DNA from: Desulfurellaceae bacterium
Lineage (GTDB): Bacteria; Desulfobacterota; Binatia; Bin18
Direction: 5' to 3'
Assembly (NCBI GenBank): GCA_021296095.1
Contig: JAGWBB010000037.1
Span: 16,832-80,831 of the forward strand
Length of the DNA: 64,000 nucleotides
The position numbers and the translations under genes were made by a program. The notes beneath the pieces were generated by a model. That model did no database searches and was not told the DNA's origin. It worked only from the letters and a program-made list of their open reading frames with translations. This document shows positions 43,593-51,250 of the stretch, one piece after another (within the stretch, counting starts at the first letter, position 1; each line of letters begins with the position of its first letter).

Positions 43593-44699
43593 ATGCGAAT
43601 GCGGATATACCGGCTGTGTGTCCCGATGCTGACCGTGTTGCTGATGGCAGTCGAGGCGACCGCCCAACTGCCGCCGGATATTCAGGCCGACCGTTACCTT
43701 ATACAGGCTGAGCGCCATATTGGGACCGGGGACTATACCGCGGCCAAGGCGACCCTGGACCGGATTCTGGAGTTGCAGGCCGAGCATGATCTGGCCTTGC
43801 CCGAGGCGTTCTGGTTCAAGCACGCTCAGGTGTCGCACCAGGCGGGAGATCATGCGGAAGCGGTGGAGTCCGTCACCCGCTATCTGACGACCGCGGGCTG
43901 TGAGGGAGCGCATTACCGAGAGGCGCTGGAGCTATTGGATCGGGCGGAGGCGGAGGCGGAGGTGGAAGCGGAGCGGCAGGCTGCGGAGCGACGGGCGGCG
44001 GAGATACGCCGCGTTCTCAACGAGATGGAGTTCGTGCTGATTGAGCCAGGGACCTTCGAGATGGGCTCACCGGAGACGGAAGCATGGCGAGTTAGTGACG
44101 AAAGGCTGCACCGTGTGATGCTCAGCCAGCCCTTTTATCTGGGCAAGTACGAAGTGACGCAAGGGCAGTGGCAAGCGGTGATGGGGAGCAATCCGTCACT
44201 TTTCGCCTGTGGTGCCACCTGTCCGGTGGAGAATGTCTCCTGGGAGGACACGCAGGCATTTATCGCGGCTCTGAACCGGCAGGAGGGCGTAGAGAAGTAC
44301 CGGCTGCCAACCGAAGCGGAGTGGGAGTATGCGGCGCGGGCGGGGACGCAGACGGCGTATCACTTTGGGGATGATGCGTCCCAGTTAGGGGCGTATGCCT
44401 GGTATGGTGACAACGTTGATTACGAGAACCTCATCCACCCGGTGGGGCAGAAACGCCCGAATGCCTGGGGCTTGTATGACATGCACGGGAACGTGCAGGA
44501 ATGGGTGCAGGACTGGTATGGCGGCTATCCTCATGGCGCGGTGACCGACCCTCGCGGCCCGAGTTCAGGCGCCCGCCGGGTGGATCGCGGCGGGAGTTGG
44601 TTCAACAGTGCCCGCCAGTGCCGGGCGGCGGATCGCGGCGATAGTTCGCCGGGCTATCGCAACGGCGACCTGGGCTTCCGCCTGGCGAGAATTTCGTGA
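43593..44699 (+). CDS. Secreted sulfatase-modifying-factor (FGE) domain protein with DGR-like C-terminus
   Basis: A 368-residue protein. A signal peptide (MRMRIYRLCVPMLTVLLMAV) precedes a helical TPR-like region (about 30-120), a charged coiled coil rich in AEAEVEAERQAAERRA, and an FGE-sulfatase domain: EMEFVLIEPGTFEMGS, YEVTQGQWQAVMG, PVENVSWEDTQAF, RLPTEAEWEYAARAG, MHGNVQEWVQDWYGG. The end, RGGSWFNSARQCRAADRGDSS then GYRNGDLGFRLARIS, has the layout of the variable region of diversity-generating retroelement targets. The catalytic Cys pair of true formylglycine-generating enzyme is not evident. Probable role: secreted or periplasmic ligand binding, not sulfatase activation. Confidence 0.87.
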   Translation: MRMRIYRLCVPMLTVLLMAVEATAQLPPDIQADRYLIQAERHIGTGDYTAAKATLDRILELQAEHDLALPEAFWFKHAQVSHQAGDHAEAVESVTRYLTTAGCEGAHYREALELLDRAEAEAEVEAERQAAERRAAEIRRVLNEMEFVLIEPGTFEMGSPETEAWRVSDERLHRVMLSQPFYLGKYEVTQGQWQAVMGSNPSLFACGATCPVENVSWEDTQAFIAALNRQEGVEKYRLPTEAEWEYAARAGTQTAYHFGDDASQLGAYAWYGDNVDYENLIHPVGQKRPNAWGLYDMHGNVQEWVQDWYGGYPHGAVTDPRGPSSGARRVDRGGSWFNSARQCRAADRGDSSPGYRNGDLGFRLARIS

Positions 44700-44803
44700 C
44701 CCTGTGTGCTGTTACCCTTTTACGCTTTGTGGTGGTGGGGCAGCCGTCCCGCGTGCTGTCCCGAAGGGCGCACGGCGGGCGGCAGGGGTGGGGTCTTGGG
44801 GGT

Positions 44804-44822
44804 CCAGGGGCGAAGCCCCTGG
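44804..44822. other. 8 bp hairpin with GAA loop downstream of the FGE-like gene
   Basis: CCAGGGGC-GAA-GCCCCTGG lies 105 bases after the FGE-like stop. Diversity-generating retroelements often carry a GC-rich hairpin after the variable region, but this one is farther away than usual, and similar hairpins occur widely as dispersed repeats. The rest of 44700-44870 shows no gene. Confidence 0.45.
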
Positions 44823-44873
44823 TCGCAGCGGTTTTGTAAAGTGCTTCTTGTCCCTGGGTTTCTGAACAAGGAA

Positions 44874-44939
44874 GCTGCGCCGGGTCTCCTGTCCGCCATG
44901 ATCCGTCAGCTTGGCCTGACCCGCCGCGATTTTCGATGA
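44874..44939 (+). pseudogene. C-terminal remnant of a HicA-like toxin
   Basis: The last 21 codons read PGLLSAMIRQLGLTRRDFR-stop, resembling the conserved HicA ending (GTLRSILRQAGLSREEF). It lies just upstream of hicB, the normal place for hicA. The N-terminal 40-50 residues with the catalytic His are missing, cut off by the repeat-rich sequence upstream. Confidence 0.55.
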
Positions 44940-44958
44940 GGATGAAAAGGAGCGTTGC

Positions 44959-45387
44959 ATGCAGTTTCGCTATCCCGCCCGGCTACAGCCCGACCGCTCA
45001 GGTGCCATTCTCGTCTCATTTCGGGACCTCCCGGAGTGTCTCACGTCCGGGGCTGACGCGCCCGAAGCCCTGAGAGAGGCGGGCGATGCCCTTGAGGAAG
45101 CTATCGCCGGCCGCATCGACGATGGCGAACCGATCCCGGTGCCGAGCCGGTTGCGGACCGGCGAGCGGCTCATTGCCGTACCCCCCGACATGGCCGCCAA
45201 GGCAGCGTTCGTGCTCGCCTTCCGTGACAGTGGGCTGTCACGGCTCGCCGTGGCACGTCGCCTCGGCGTCAATGAAAAAGTTGCCCGGCGCTGGCTCGAT
45301 CCGCGCCACCACACGGCGGCCACCCGCCTGCACACAGCGCTGCGGGCCTTCGGCCAGGAACTCATTGTGGCATCCCAGACGGCGTGA
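44959..45387 (+). CDS. HicB-family antitoxin
   Basis: A 142-residue HicB. The partial RNase-H-like fold is seen in FRYPARLQPDRSGAILVSFRDLPECLTSGADAPEAL and IAVPPDMAAKAAF, followed by a helix-turn-helix SRLAVARRLGVNEKVARRWLD for DNA binding. ATG 44959 follows AAAAGGAGCG. With the toxin reduced to a remnant it would be an orphan antitoxin, possibly retained for regulation or to neutralise HicA elsewhere. Confidence 0.9.
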   Translation: MQFRYPARLQPDRSGAILVSFRDLPECLTSGADAPEALREAGDALEEAIAGRIDDGEPIPVPSRLRTGERLIAVPPDMAAKAAFVLAFRDSGLSRLAVARRLGVNEKVARRWLDPRHHTAATRLHTALRAFGQELIVASQTA

Positions 45388-45457
45388 AAAACGTGACCGC
45401 TGCGGGGCTTGCCACAGCGATTCTGGTTCACGTGTTTTGAGGAAGGATTCAGCAAAG

Positions 45458-46642
45458 ATGCACCGTATCGCAAAAGTGTTGCTGCCCGTCGCTGTGGTGG
45501 CGGGCCTGCTCGTCTGGGGTGCGCCGGCCTTATCGCAGAGCCGAGGGCCGGTCGCCAGCAGTTTGCTGCTGCTGATTGACGCCTCGGGGAGTATGGGGGA
45601 CGCCATCGGCAGCGGCAACCCCCAGGTGAAGATAGCGGCCGCCAAGCAGGCCGCCATCACCGCCTTGGGCCGGGCGGCAAAGAGCGGCGCCGTCGAAGTG
45701 GCCGTGCTGGCCTTCAGCGGCGACTGCCAGAACCCCGTCCCGCGCTATCAGGACTTCACCCGTGACATCAATCAGCTGACCCGGTTCATCAGCAGTCTGC
45801 AACCGGGCGGTGGTACACCCATGGCAGACGCCTTGCTCTTCGCCAATCGCTACATGGCCAACAATGGTGACGCCGGTGCGTCCGACCGGATGATTATGCT
45901 GCTGGCGGATGGCCAGAACGACTGTGGCGATGTTGGCCAGGCCATGGCCAGCTTGCAGGCCAGCGGGATCATCTTCCGCCATGAAACGGTCGGGTTTGGC
46001 ATCATCCCTACCTCCCAAGCCGCCCAAGATTTACGCGACATTGCCACCCAAACCGGCGGCACCTACCATCATGCGGCAGACGCCACGCAGCTCGCGGACG
46101 TATTCATGGAATTTGTGGAGACGCTGAGTGTGATTGACCTGCTGGGACGGTTTGGCAGCAACGCACAGGCACCGTCCAGCGGGCCGCAGCGCCAAAAAAC
46201 TGGAAATCCGCCCAGGGGTTCGCAGAGCCAGCAGACAGGGAATCAGCCCCCAGCAAACAGCGGCAGCTTGACCAGTATGCTCGGCAGCTTCACAGCTCCA
46301 TCGTCAACGCCGAAAGCTGACCCTCCAAAGCCTCCTCAGTACGGGGCGCTGGCCATCGGCTCGAACCAGGGACCGGCCTGGGGCTGGGCCATCAACTATG
46401 CGACGCCCCAGGCTGCGGATCGCCGAGCGCTTCGGGAGTGCGGCGGTAACTGCCGTATTGTCATGCGCTTCAGCAACGAATGCGCGGTCTTCGCCGCAGA
46501 CCAGGCGCAGGGCAACACGAGTTATGGCTGGGCGCATGGGTATGACACGAGCGCTGGAGCGCAGAACAGGGCTACCGACGAATGCCGCAAAAAAGGCGGA
46601 ACCTCGCGCATCGTGCGAGCCTGGGGGTGTACGCGACGATAA
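45458..46642 (+). CDS. Secreted von Willebrand A domain protein with C-terminal DUF4189-like domain
   Basis: A 394-residue protein. A signal peptide (HRIAKVLLPVAVVAGLLVWG, cleavage near ALSQS) precedes a VWA domain (about 35-220) with an intact MIDAS: DASGSMG, GGGTPMADAL and LLADGQND. A low-complexity Ser/Gln/Pro linker (about 230-290) leads to a DUF4189-like module (YGALAIGSNQGPAWGWAINY, with paired Cys in RECGGNCRIVMRFSNECAVFA). Start ATG 45458 follows GAGGAAGG. Predicted periplasmic or exported, metal-dependent protein binding. Confidence 0.92.
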   Translation: MHRIAKVLLPVAVVAGLLVWGAPALSQSRGPVASSLLLLIDASGSMGDAIGSGNPQVKIAAAKQAAITALGRAAKSGAVEVAVLAFSGDCQNPVPRYQDFTRDINQLTRFISSLQPGGGTPMADALLFANRYMANNGDAGASDRMIMLLADGQNDCGDVGQAMASLQASGIIFRHETVGFGIIPTSQAAQDLRDIATQTGGTYHHAADATQLADVFMEFVETLSVIDLLGRFGSNAQAPSSGPQRQKTGNPPRGSQSQQTGNQPPANSGSLTSMLGSFTAPSSTPKADPPKPPQYGALAIGSNQGPAWGWAINYATPQAADRRALRECGGNCRIVMRFSNECAVFAADQAQGNTSYGWAHGYDTSAGAQNRATDECRKKGGTSRIVRAWGCTRR

Positions 46643-46683
46643 TCGGCAGGGGCGGCTCTCTCTCACAAGTGAAACCGGCCGGA

Positions 46684-46986
46684 CTATTCGTCGCTCCTGA
46701 GGGGCGATCCGCCGGCGGCTTCCTTGAAGGCCCGTAACACGGCGTTCATCCGGGTCTGATAGCCGGCGCCCTGCGCTTTGAACCACGCCAGCACATCGGC
46801 ATCCACCCGTAGGGAAATCAGCGTTTTGGGGGGAGCGGGCCGTAAGCCCTGGCGGGCAATGCCGCGCACGATGTGGTTCACCTCGGTGGCCGGATGCTCA
46901 TCGGTGAGCCGAATGTCTGTGTCCTGCATCGCCTTGAGTCGCAGCCAATCCGTCTTAGACGTTTTGGAAGAAGATGATTTGCTCAT
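46684..46986 (-). CDS. BrnA-family antitoxin
   Basis: A 100-residue protein ending with the BrnA DNA-binding part: KTLISLRVDADVLAWFKAQGAGYQTRMNAVLRAF, quoted as the two pieces ISLRVDADVLAWFKAQG and GYQTRMNAVLRAF. The N-terminal Ser/Lys-rich stretch and DWLRLKAMQDTDIRLTDE fit the toxin-wrapping region. It overlaps brnT by 32 bases. BrnA-BrnT together normally repress the operon promoter. Confidence 0.92.
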   Translation of the reverse strand: MSKSSSSKTSKTDWLRLKAMQDTDIRLTDEHPATEVNHIVRGIARQGLRPAPPKTLISLRVDADVLAWFKAQGAGYQTRMNAVLRAFKEAAGGSPLRSDE

Positions 46987-47224
46987 GTCTGGTCGCCTTT
47001 CGGAAGGAGATGATATGAATGCGTTCTGTCGTCTCAGTATGCACGAGCGAGACGCAGACGCCTCGGAGAAGGCCCAGGGTCACAAAACGCTGTTCGGGAT
47101 ACTGAAATCGGTCGTCCTCAAAGGTGAATGTCGGTCCGGCAAAGACCTCTTCGGCATCCACGAAATCTAAGCCATGAGCGGTCAGGTTGGTGCGGCGCTT
47201 CGGCTCGTGCCAGGTAAATCGCAC
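46955..47224 (-). CDS. BrnT-family ribonuclease toxin
   Basis: An 89-residue BrnT: FTWHEPKRRTNLTAHGLDFVDAEEVF, given as FTWHEPKRRTNLTAHGLDF, then DDRFQYPEQRFVTLGL and RIHIISFRKATRHEQIIF. The RelE-like catalytic Arg/His residues of this family are visible. No ATG is in frame; GTG 47224 lies 7 bases after the -10 box, so translation is probably leaderless or nearly so. Gene order toxin-antitoxin is typical for brnTA. Confidence 0.9.
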   Translation of the reverse strand: MRFTWHEPKRRTNLTAHGLDFVDAEEVFAGPTFTFEDDRFQYPEQRFVTLGLLRGVCVSLVHTETTERIHIISFRKATRHEQIIFFQNV

Positions 47225-47230
47225 CTCAAG

Positions 47231-47259
47231 ACTATATATACAAATCGTATATTCTTCAA
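47231..47259 (-). promoter_or_regulatory. brnTA promoter with palindromic operator
   Basis: On the minus strand TTGAAG (47259-47254) and TATAGT (47236-47231) are 17 bases apart. A palindrome ATATAC-AAATC-GTATAT at 47236-47252 fills the spacer and touches the -10 box, the expected place for the BrnTA repressor complex. Confidence 0.65.
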
Positions 47260-47294
47260 ATCAGACGCTGTCACATGAAAGAAACACCTGAGAT

Positions 47295-47435
47295 GTGGCA
47301 AAGGCGAACTCGGCTGAGGCGAGACAGATGTGGGCCGAGTACCAACACCGGCACGATCTGTCTGACCGCTCGGGGCAAACGGCAGGGATTGATCCACGCA
47401 GCGGACGTGTCTGGCTTGGCGGAAGCGCTCAGGCC
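47295..47435 (+). pseudogene. 5' fragment of a small conserved gene
   Basis: The first 47 codons read EARQMWAEYQHRHDLSDRSGQ and TAGIDPRSGRVWLGGSAQA, which looks like real protein and recalls a small conserved bacterial family that I cannot name. After GSAQA the frame runs into the 3' end of the convergent VOC gene and loses similarity. The rest of the gene is absent. It lies between brnTA and the VOC gene. Confidence 0.5.
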
Positions 47436-47800
47436 GGGGTGAGCGGAGCGCATAGCTCCAGGGCGTGGCCGTCCGGGTCTGAGAAGTAGGCCGACTTGGC
47501 CGGCATCCAGTCGTGGGTCACCGGGCCTTCGACGGCAACGCCCCTATCGCGCAGGGTGGCCACGGCTTGCTCCAGATCGGCCTCACGAACGGTGAAGGCC
47601 AGGTGCTGGGCCGACCAGTGCCGGGGGTCTTCCTGAAGCACAATCATGCCGGCCTGTCCGCCGACCCGCAGAAACAACCATTTGCGGGCTTCGTCCCGTA
47701 TACCGACTTCGAGCCCCAGCGTATCGCAGTAAAAGGCTTCGGCCTGGGCCAAGTCCTTGACCCGCAGGGCCAGCTCGTACAGTCCTTGAATACCGAGCAT
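47429..47800 (-). CDS. VOC family protein (glyoxalase-like)
   Basis: A 123-residue single-domain VOC protein: YELALRVKDLAQAEAFYCDTLGLEVGI, given as LALRVKDLAQAEAFYCDTLG, with candidate ligands His in SAQHLAFTV and Glu in DGHALELCAP. ATG 47800 follows GGGAGGAG. It is the last gene of the minus-strand DUF35-thiolase-VOC group (22 bases after the thiolase stop), so it may process the same pathway's intermediate. Confidence 0.9.
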   Translation of the reverse strand: MLGIQGLYELALRVKDLAQAEAFYCDTLGLEVGIRDEARKWLFLRVGGQAGMIVLQEDPRHWSAQHLAFTVREADLEQAVATLRDRGVAVEGPVTHDWMPAKSAYFSDPDGHALELCAPLTPA

Positions 47801-47821
47801 GGTTTTCTCCTCCCACATGTG

Positions 47822-48976
47822 TCAGGCCGTATCCCGTTGCAGCACATGGACGACACACACCGCGCCAACGCCGACCATGTGGGCCAGGCCGGTCCGGGCG
47901 TTCGGCTGCTGGCGAACGCCGGCCTCGCCCCGCAGCTGGCGGGTCAGCTCGACAATCTGGCCGGCCCCGGTCGGTCCGATCGGATGACCCATGGCCAGCA
48001 GCCCGCCGGACGGGCTGACCGCGCAGCGCCCGCCGATATCCAGCCCGCCGCTCTCCAGCAGCCCGGCCGCCCCGCCCTCGGCGCACAGACCCATGGCTTC
48101 GACATACAGCAACTCCTCAATGCTGAACGCGTCGTGGAGTTCGATAACGTCGAGATCGGCCGGCGTGATACCGGCCTCGTCATACGTCTGGGCAACCGTC
48201 TCGCGCGTCAGCTCGGCGTCGAAGTTTGCGGCTCCGCTGTACACCCGCTCGGTCCGCAGGGTCGAGGCCAGAACCCGGACGGCTCTGGCCCGCTTGATGC
48301 CCAGCCGTTCGATGGCCTCGGCCGAGGCGACAATGACCGCCGCCGCGCCCTCGCCAACCGGGCAGCACTGCAAGCGGGTCAGCGAGCCGGAGATGGACGG
48401 GCCGGCCAGGACTTCTTCCAGGCTGCGTTCCTGCTGACGCTGGGCATACGGGTTGTTGGCTCCGTTGCGGTGGTTTTTGACCGCCACCGCCGCAATCGTT
48501 TCCGGGCCGACCCCGTGGTGATGCATATAGGCGTTGGCCAGCAGGGCAAAATGGGTAAAGGGCACCGCGCGTGCGCCAACCAGATCCGCCACCCCAGCCT
48601 TGCGCGAGGCCAGGCGCAGTCCCTCGGGCTTATCCACCCCCATGGCCAGGACGACATCGCTCACCCCGCCGGCCACCTCCAGACAGGCCTGACGAAAGGC
48701 CGAGGAGCCCGAGGCCGAGGCGTTCTCAACCTGGGTCATGGGGATGCCGGTGGTGCCGAGGTGGCGCAGCATGATCCGGGTCGGGGCAATGCCCAGCTGG
48801 GCTGTGCCGTTGTACACCGCCTCAACGCTCGGCCAACCAATATCGGCATCGTCCAGCGCCGCCCGAACCGCAGTCAGACCCAGCTCCACGTAGGTGGTGT
48901 CGCTCTTGTGCTGGTAGCGGTGCAGGCCCGTCCCGACCACATACACTGGACGCAGGTCTCGTAATGTTTTGCCCAT
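47822..48976 (-). CDS. Thiolase-family protein with Ser in place of the nucleophilic Cys
   Basis: A 384-residue SCP2-type thiolase-like protein. The usual NACASGS nucleophile motif reads N85-A-S87-A-S-G, codon TCG, so the acylating Cys is Ser. His281 (ELHDAF) and His331 (GHPIGPTG) are intact, as is Cys374 (GAVCVVH). The protein is therefore unlikely to do normal Claisen thiolysis; an aldolase or binding role is more probable. Start ATG 48976 shares one base with the DUF35 stop (TGATG), indicating coupled translation and a complex. Confidence 0.9.
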   Translation of the reverse strand: MGKTLRDLRPVYVVGTGLHRYQHKSDTTYVELGLTAVRAALDDADIGWPSVEAVYNGTAQLGIAPTRIMLRHLGTTGIPMTQVENASASGSSAFRQACLEVAGGVSDVVLAMGVDKPEGLRLASRKAGVADLVGARAVPFTHFALLANAYMHHHGVGPETIAAVAVKNHRNGANNPYAQRQQERSLEEVLAGPSISGSLTRLQCCPVGEGAAAVIVASAEAIERLGIKRARAVRVLASTLRTERVYSGAANFDAELTRETVAQTYDEAGITPADLDVIELHDAFSIEELLYVEAMGLCAEGGAAGLLESGGLDIGGRCAVSPSGGLLAMGHPIGPTGAGQIVELTRQLRGEAGVRQQPNARTGLAHMVGVGAVCVVHVLQRDTA

Positions 48977-49395
48977 CAGGCTGCCTCGACTTTCGGGTTT
49001 TTTTCAAACCGGAGTTCGGTCCGTTCGTTGCCGTCGGTATCCGGGCCGGTAGGGACGAGGACCGCCCGCACCCGATCTCCGAGCGACAGCTCGGCGTCGG
49101 TCGGGCAGGTCATCAGCGCCCGGATGGTGGGGCCGTCGTCCAGGCTGATGGAGGCGACGGTGAAGGGGGTTGGCGTGCTCGGGTCGTGGTGGACGTGGAC
49201 CGTAGCGCTGGCCTGCACCACGCCGCTGCCGGCCAGCAGCCGGGGTTCAATCTGTTGTGCGGCCGCCCCGCACGACTCGCAGCTGTAGGCGTGGGGCGGG
49301 AAGAAGGTATAGCCGCAGGCGCGGCAGCGCTTGGCGCACAGCCGGGGTGGCTGGGCGGCGTCGGTGGTGTACAGCTGGGGGCGGGCAGAGGCCAT
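48976..49395 (-). CDS. Zn-ribbon/OB-fold protein (DUF35 family)
   Basis: A 139-residue DUF35 protein. The zinc ribbon is CRACGYTFFPPHAYSCESCG (two C..C pairs), followed by an OB-fold with VVQASATVHVHHDPSTPTPFTVA (part quoted: VQASATVHVHHDP). It is paralogous to the protein at 11239 and again encoded directly before a thiolase-like gene. Probably binds acyl-CoA and completes the active site of its partner, as in the Ltp2-type complexes. Confidence 0.9.
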   Translation of the reverse strand: MASARPQLYTTDAAQPPRLCAKRCRACGYTFFPPHAYSCESCGAAAQQIEPRLLAGSGVVQASATVHVHHDPSTPTPFTVASISLDDGPTIRALMTCPTDAELSLGDRVRAVLVPTGPDTDGNERTELRFEKNPKVEAA

Positions 49396-49498
49396 GGGCT
49401 CATCCTCCGAACGGTTTCCAAACGGTTTCCCTGGCGCGGCAAATGTGATGCAATGCCGAGCTTAGCATATTCTGGACGGTTCTGAATGGAGGCGCGGC

Positions 49499-50263
49499 AT
49501 GCCAAGGCTTGATCGTGACGGGGTTCATATCTACTACGAAACGCACGGCTCGGGTCCGGCCGTGCTGCTGACGCACGGCTTCAGCGCCACGACCGCAGCC
49601 TGGCAGCCCCAGGTCGACGCCCTGTCCCAGCGCTACCGGCTTATGAGCTGGGACCTGCGCGGCCACGGTCAGTCGGACAGCCCGGACGACCCGGCGGCCT
49701 ACTCCGAGGCGCTGTCAATCGCCGATATGCTCGCTCTATTGGACGCCGAGGGCGTCGAGCAGGCCGTGCTGGGCGGTCACTCGCTGGGCGGCTATCTGTC
49801 GCTGGCGTTTCACTGCGCCCATCCCGAGCGGGTCAAGGGCCTGATGCTGCTCGGCACCGGGCCCGGCTTTCGCAAGGACCCGCCCCGCGAGGCGTGGAAT
49901 CAGCGCGCGCGATCTTTTGCCGACACGTTCGAGCAAAAGGGGCTCGACGCCCTGGGCCGGAGTCCCGAGGTCCGGGCCGGCTCGCATCGCTCGGCCCAGG
50001 GTCTGGCGCATGCCGCCCGCGGCATCCTGACCCAGCACGACGCCCGGATCATGAACGCCCTGGGCTCCATCGACGTACCAAGCCTGGTGATGATCGGCGA
50101 CCGGGACAAACCCTTTTTGGCCGCGACCGATTATATGGCCGCAAAAATTCCGCAGGCAAAAAAGGTTATCCTGAGAGACGCCGGGCACGCGGCCAATATC
50201 GAGCAGGCGACGGCATTCAACACCGAGTTCGGAGCCTTTCTTGACCAGCTGTGGGCAGACTGA
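49499..50263 (+). CDS. Alpha/beta hydrolase
   Basis: A 254-residue alpha/beta hydrolase. The oxyanion region LLTHGFSA, nucleophile elbow GHSLGG (Ser95), the acid Asp region SLVMIGDRDKPF and the catalytic His in RDAGHAANIEQ are all present. ATG 49499 follows TGGAGGC. It overlaps the next gene by 23 bases. Could be a carboxylesterase, lactonase or C-C hydrolase. Confidence 0.94.
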   Translation: MPRLDRDGVHIYYETHGSGPAVLLTHGFSATTAAWQPQVDALSQRYRLMSWDLRGHGQSDSPDDPAAYSEALSIADMLALLDAEGVEQAVLGGHSLGGYLSLAFHCAHPERVKGLMLLGTGPGFRKDPPREAWNQRARSFADTFEQKGLDALGRSPEVRAGSHRSAQGLAHAARGILTQHDARIMNALGSIDVPSLVMIGDRDKPFLAATDYMAAKIPQAKKVILRDAGHAANIEQATAFNTEFGAFLDQLWAD

Positions 50264-51197
50264 GACTGCGGCGACCGGGCCGGTCTTTCCGCCTGACCCC
50301 GATTATACGCCCTACACGGCCCAGCCCTTCCGGGTTGCCATGGGGCTGCTGCCCCTGGATCTCAAGGACTGGATCGAACCCGACGCTCACCTGGCCGCCG
50401 ACCTGGCCGAAAAGGAGCGGCTGCTTGCCGAGCGCCACGACGAAGTCGTCAACATCCGGCCCGAGGCCGAGCCCGGCTCACAAGAAGTCCTCGATCTTCT
50501 GGCCGAGCACCTGCCGGCCCGTTTCCCGCGCCTGTACCAGCGCAGCGGAGACGAACTGCGGAATGCGGTGACCGGGCAGTCCTGGAATCTGGCCGGGTCT
50601 GGGCTGCACCCGCTCGATCTGGCCGGACGGCTGGTCCAGGAGGACGTGTGCCTGATGCACAAAGAGCCGAACTCCGAGGTCTATCGCCTGGTCGGGGCGT
50701 CGGTGTGTTTTCCGACTCGCTGGAATCTGGCCGAAAAGATGGGCCGCTCGCTGGCGGCGATCCACGCTCCAACGCCCGGCTACCGGGAGCGGCTCGACTC
50801 GAGCATGAACCGCTACTTTGCGCGCATGCGCAAGCCGGTGTGGCGGCTCAACTGGGGGCTGGTCGACGACCCGACGCTGTTCCAATCGAGCGGCCACAGC
50901 CGGAGCGGCTTTAATCCGGACATTACGGCCGACAACGCGGGGGACAAACTGTGGCTGCGCATGGAGCGCCAGACCTTGCGGCGGCTGGCGCGCAGTCAGG
51001 ATATCGTGTTTACGATTCGGATCTATGTCAAACCCTTCAGCCACCTGCGCGCGTACCCGCAGCGGGCTGCGGCCATGGCTCGGGCGCTGCGCGGCATGCC
51101 CGACTGGTGGCGTTTGTATAAAAGCCTGCCGGCGTTTCATGACGCCGTCCTGGGCTGGCTGGACAAGCTCGGTCGGTCGGACGCCGGGCAGGCATGA
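50241..51197 (+). CDS. Heme-dependent oxidative N-demethylase family protein (DUF3445)
   Basis: A 318-residue protein matching the DUF3445/HDOD family: FRVAMGLLPLDLKDWIEPD, HPLDLAGRLVQEDVCLMH, VCFPTRWNLAEKMGRSLAAIHAPTP (given in parts), LDSSMNRYFARM and RMERQTLRRLARSQDIVFTIRIY. Family members use heme to remove N-methyl groups. The start is uncertain: TTG 50241 is the only candidate that keeps the full N-terminus, and it overlaps the hydrolase gene by 23 bases. Confidence 0.88.
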   Translation: MTSCGQTETAATGPVFPPDPDYTPYTAQPFRVAMGLLPLDLKDWIEPDAHLAADLAEKERLLAERHDEVVNIRPEAEPGSQEVLDLLAEHLPARFPRLYQRSGDELRNAVTGQSWNLAGSGLHPLDLAGRLVQEDVCLMHKEPNSEVYRLVGASVCFPTRWNLAEKMGRSLAAIHAPTPGYRERLDSSMNRYFARMRKPVWRLNWGLVDDPTLFQSSGHSRSGFNPDITADNAGDKLWLRMERQTLRRLARSQDIVFTIRIYVKPFSHLRAYPQRAAAMARALRGMPDWWRLYKSLPAFHDAVLGWLDKLGRSDAGQA

Positions 51198-51250
51198 GCC
51201 GCAGCTTTCAGGTTGTCCGCTCAGGAAACGCGAGCACAGGAGGGAGCAGC

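Noticed and set aside
43593..44699. Genuine formylglycine-generating enzyme for sulfatases
   Set aside because: No sulfatase gene is near, the catalytic Cys pair is not evident, and the protein has a signal peptide and a coiled-coil arm.
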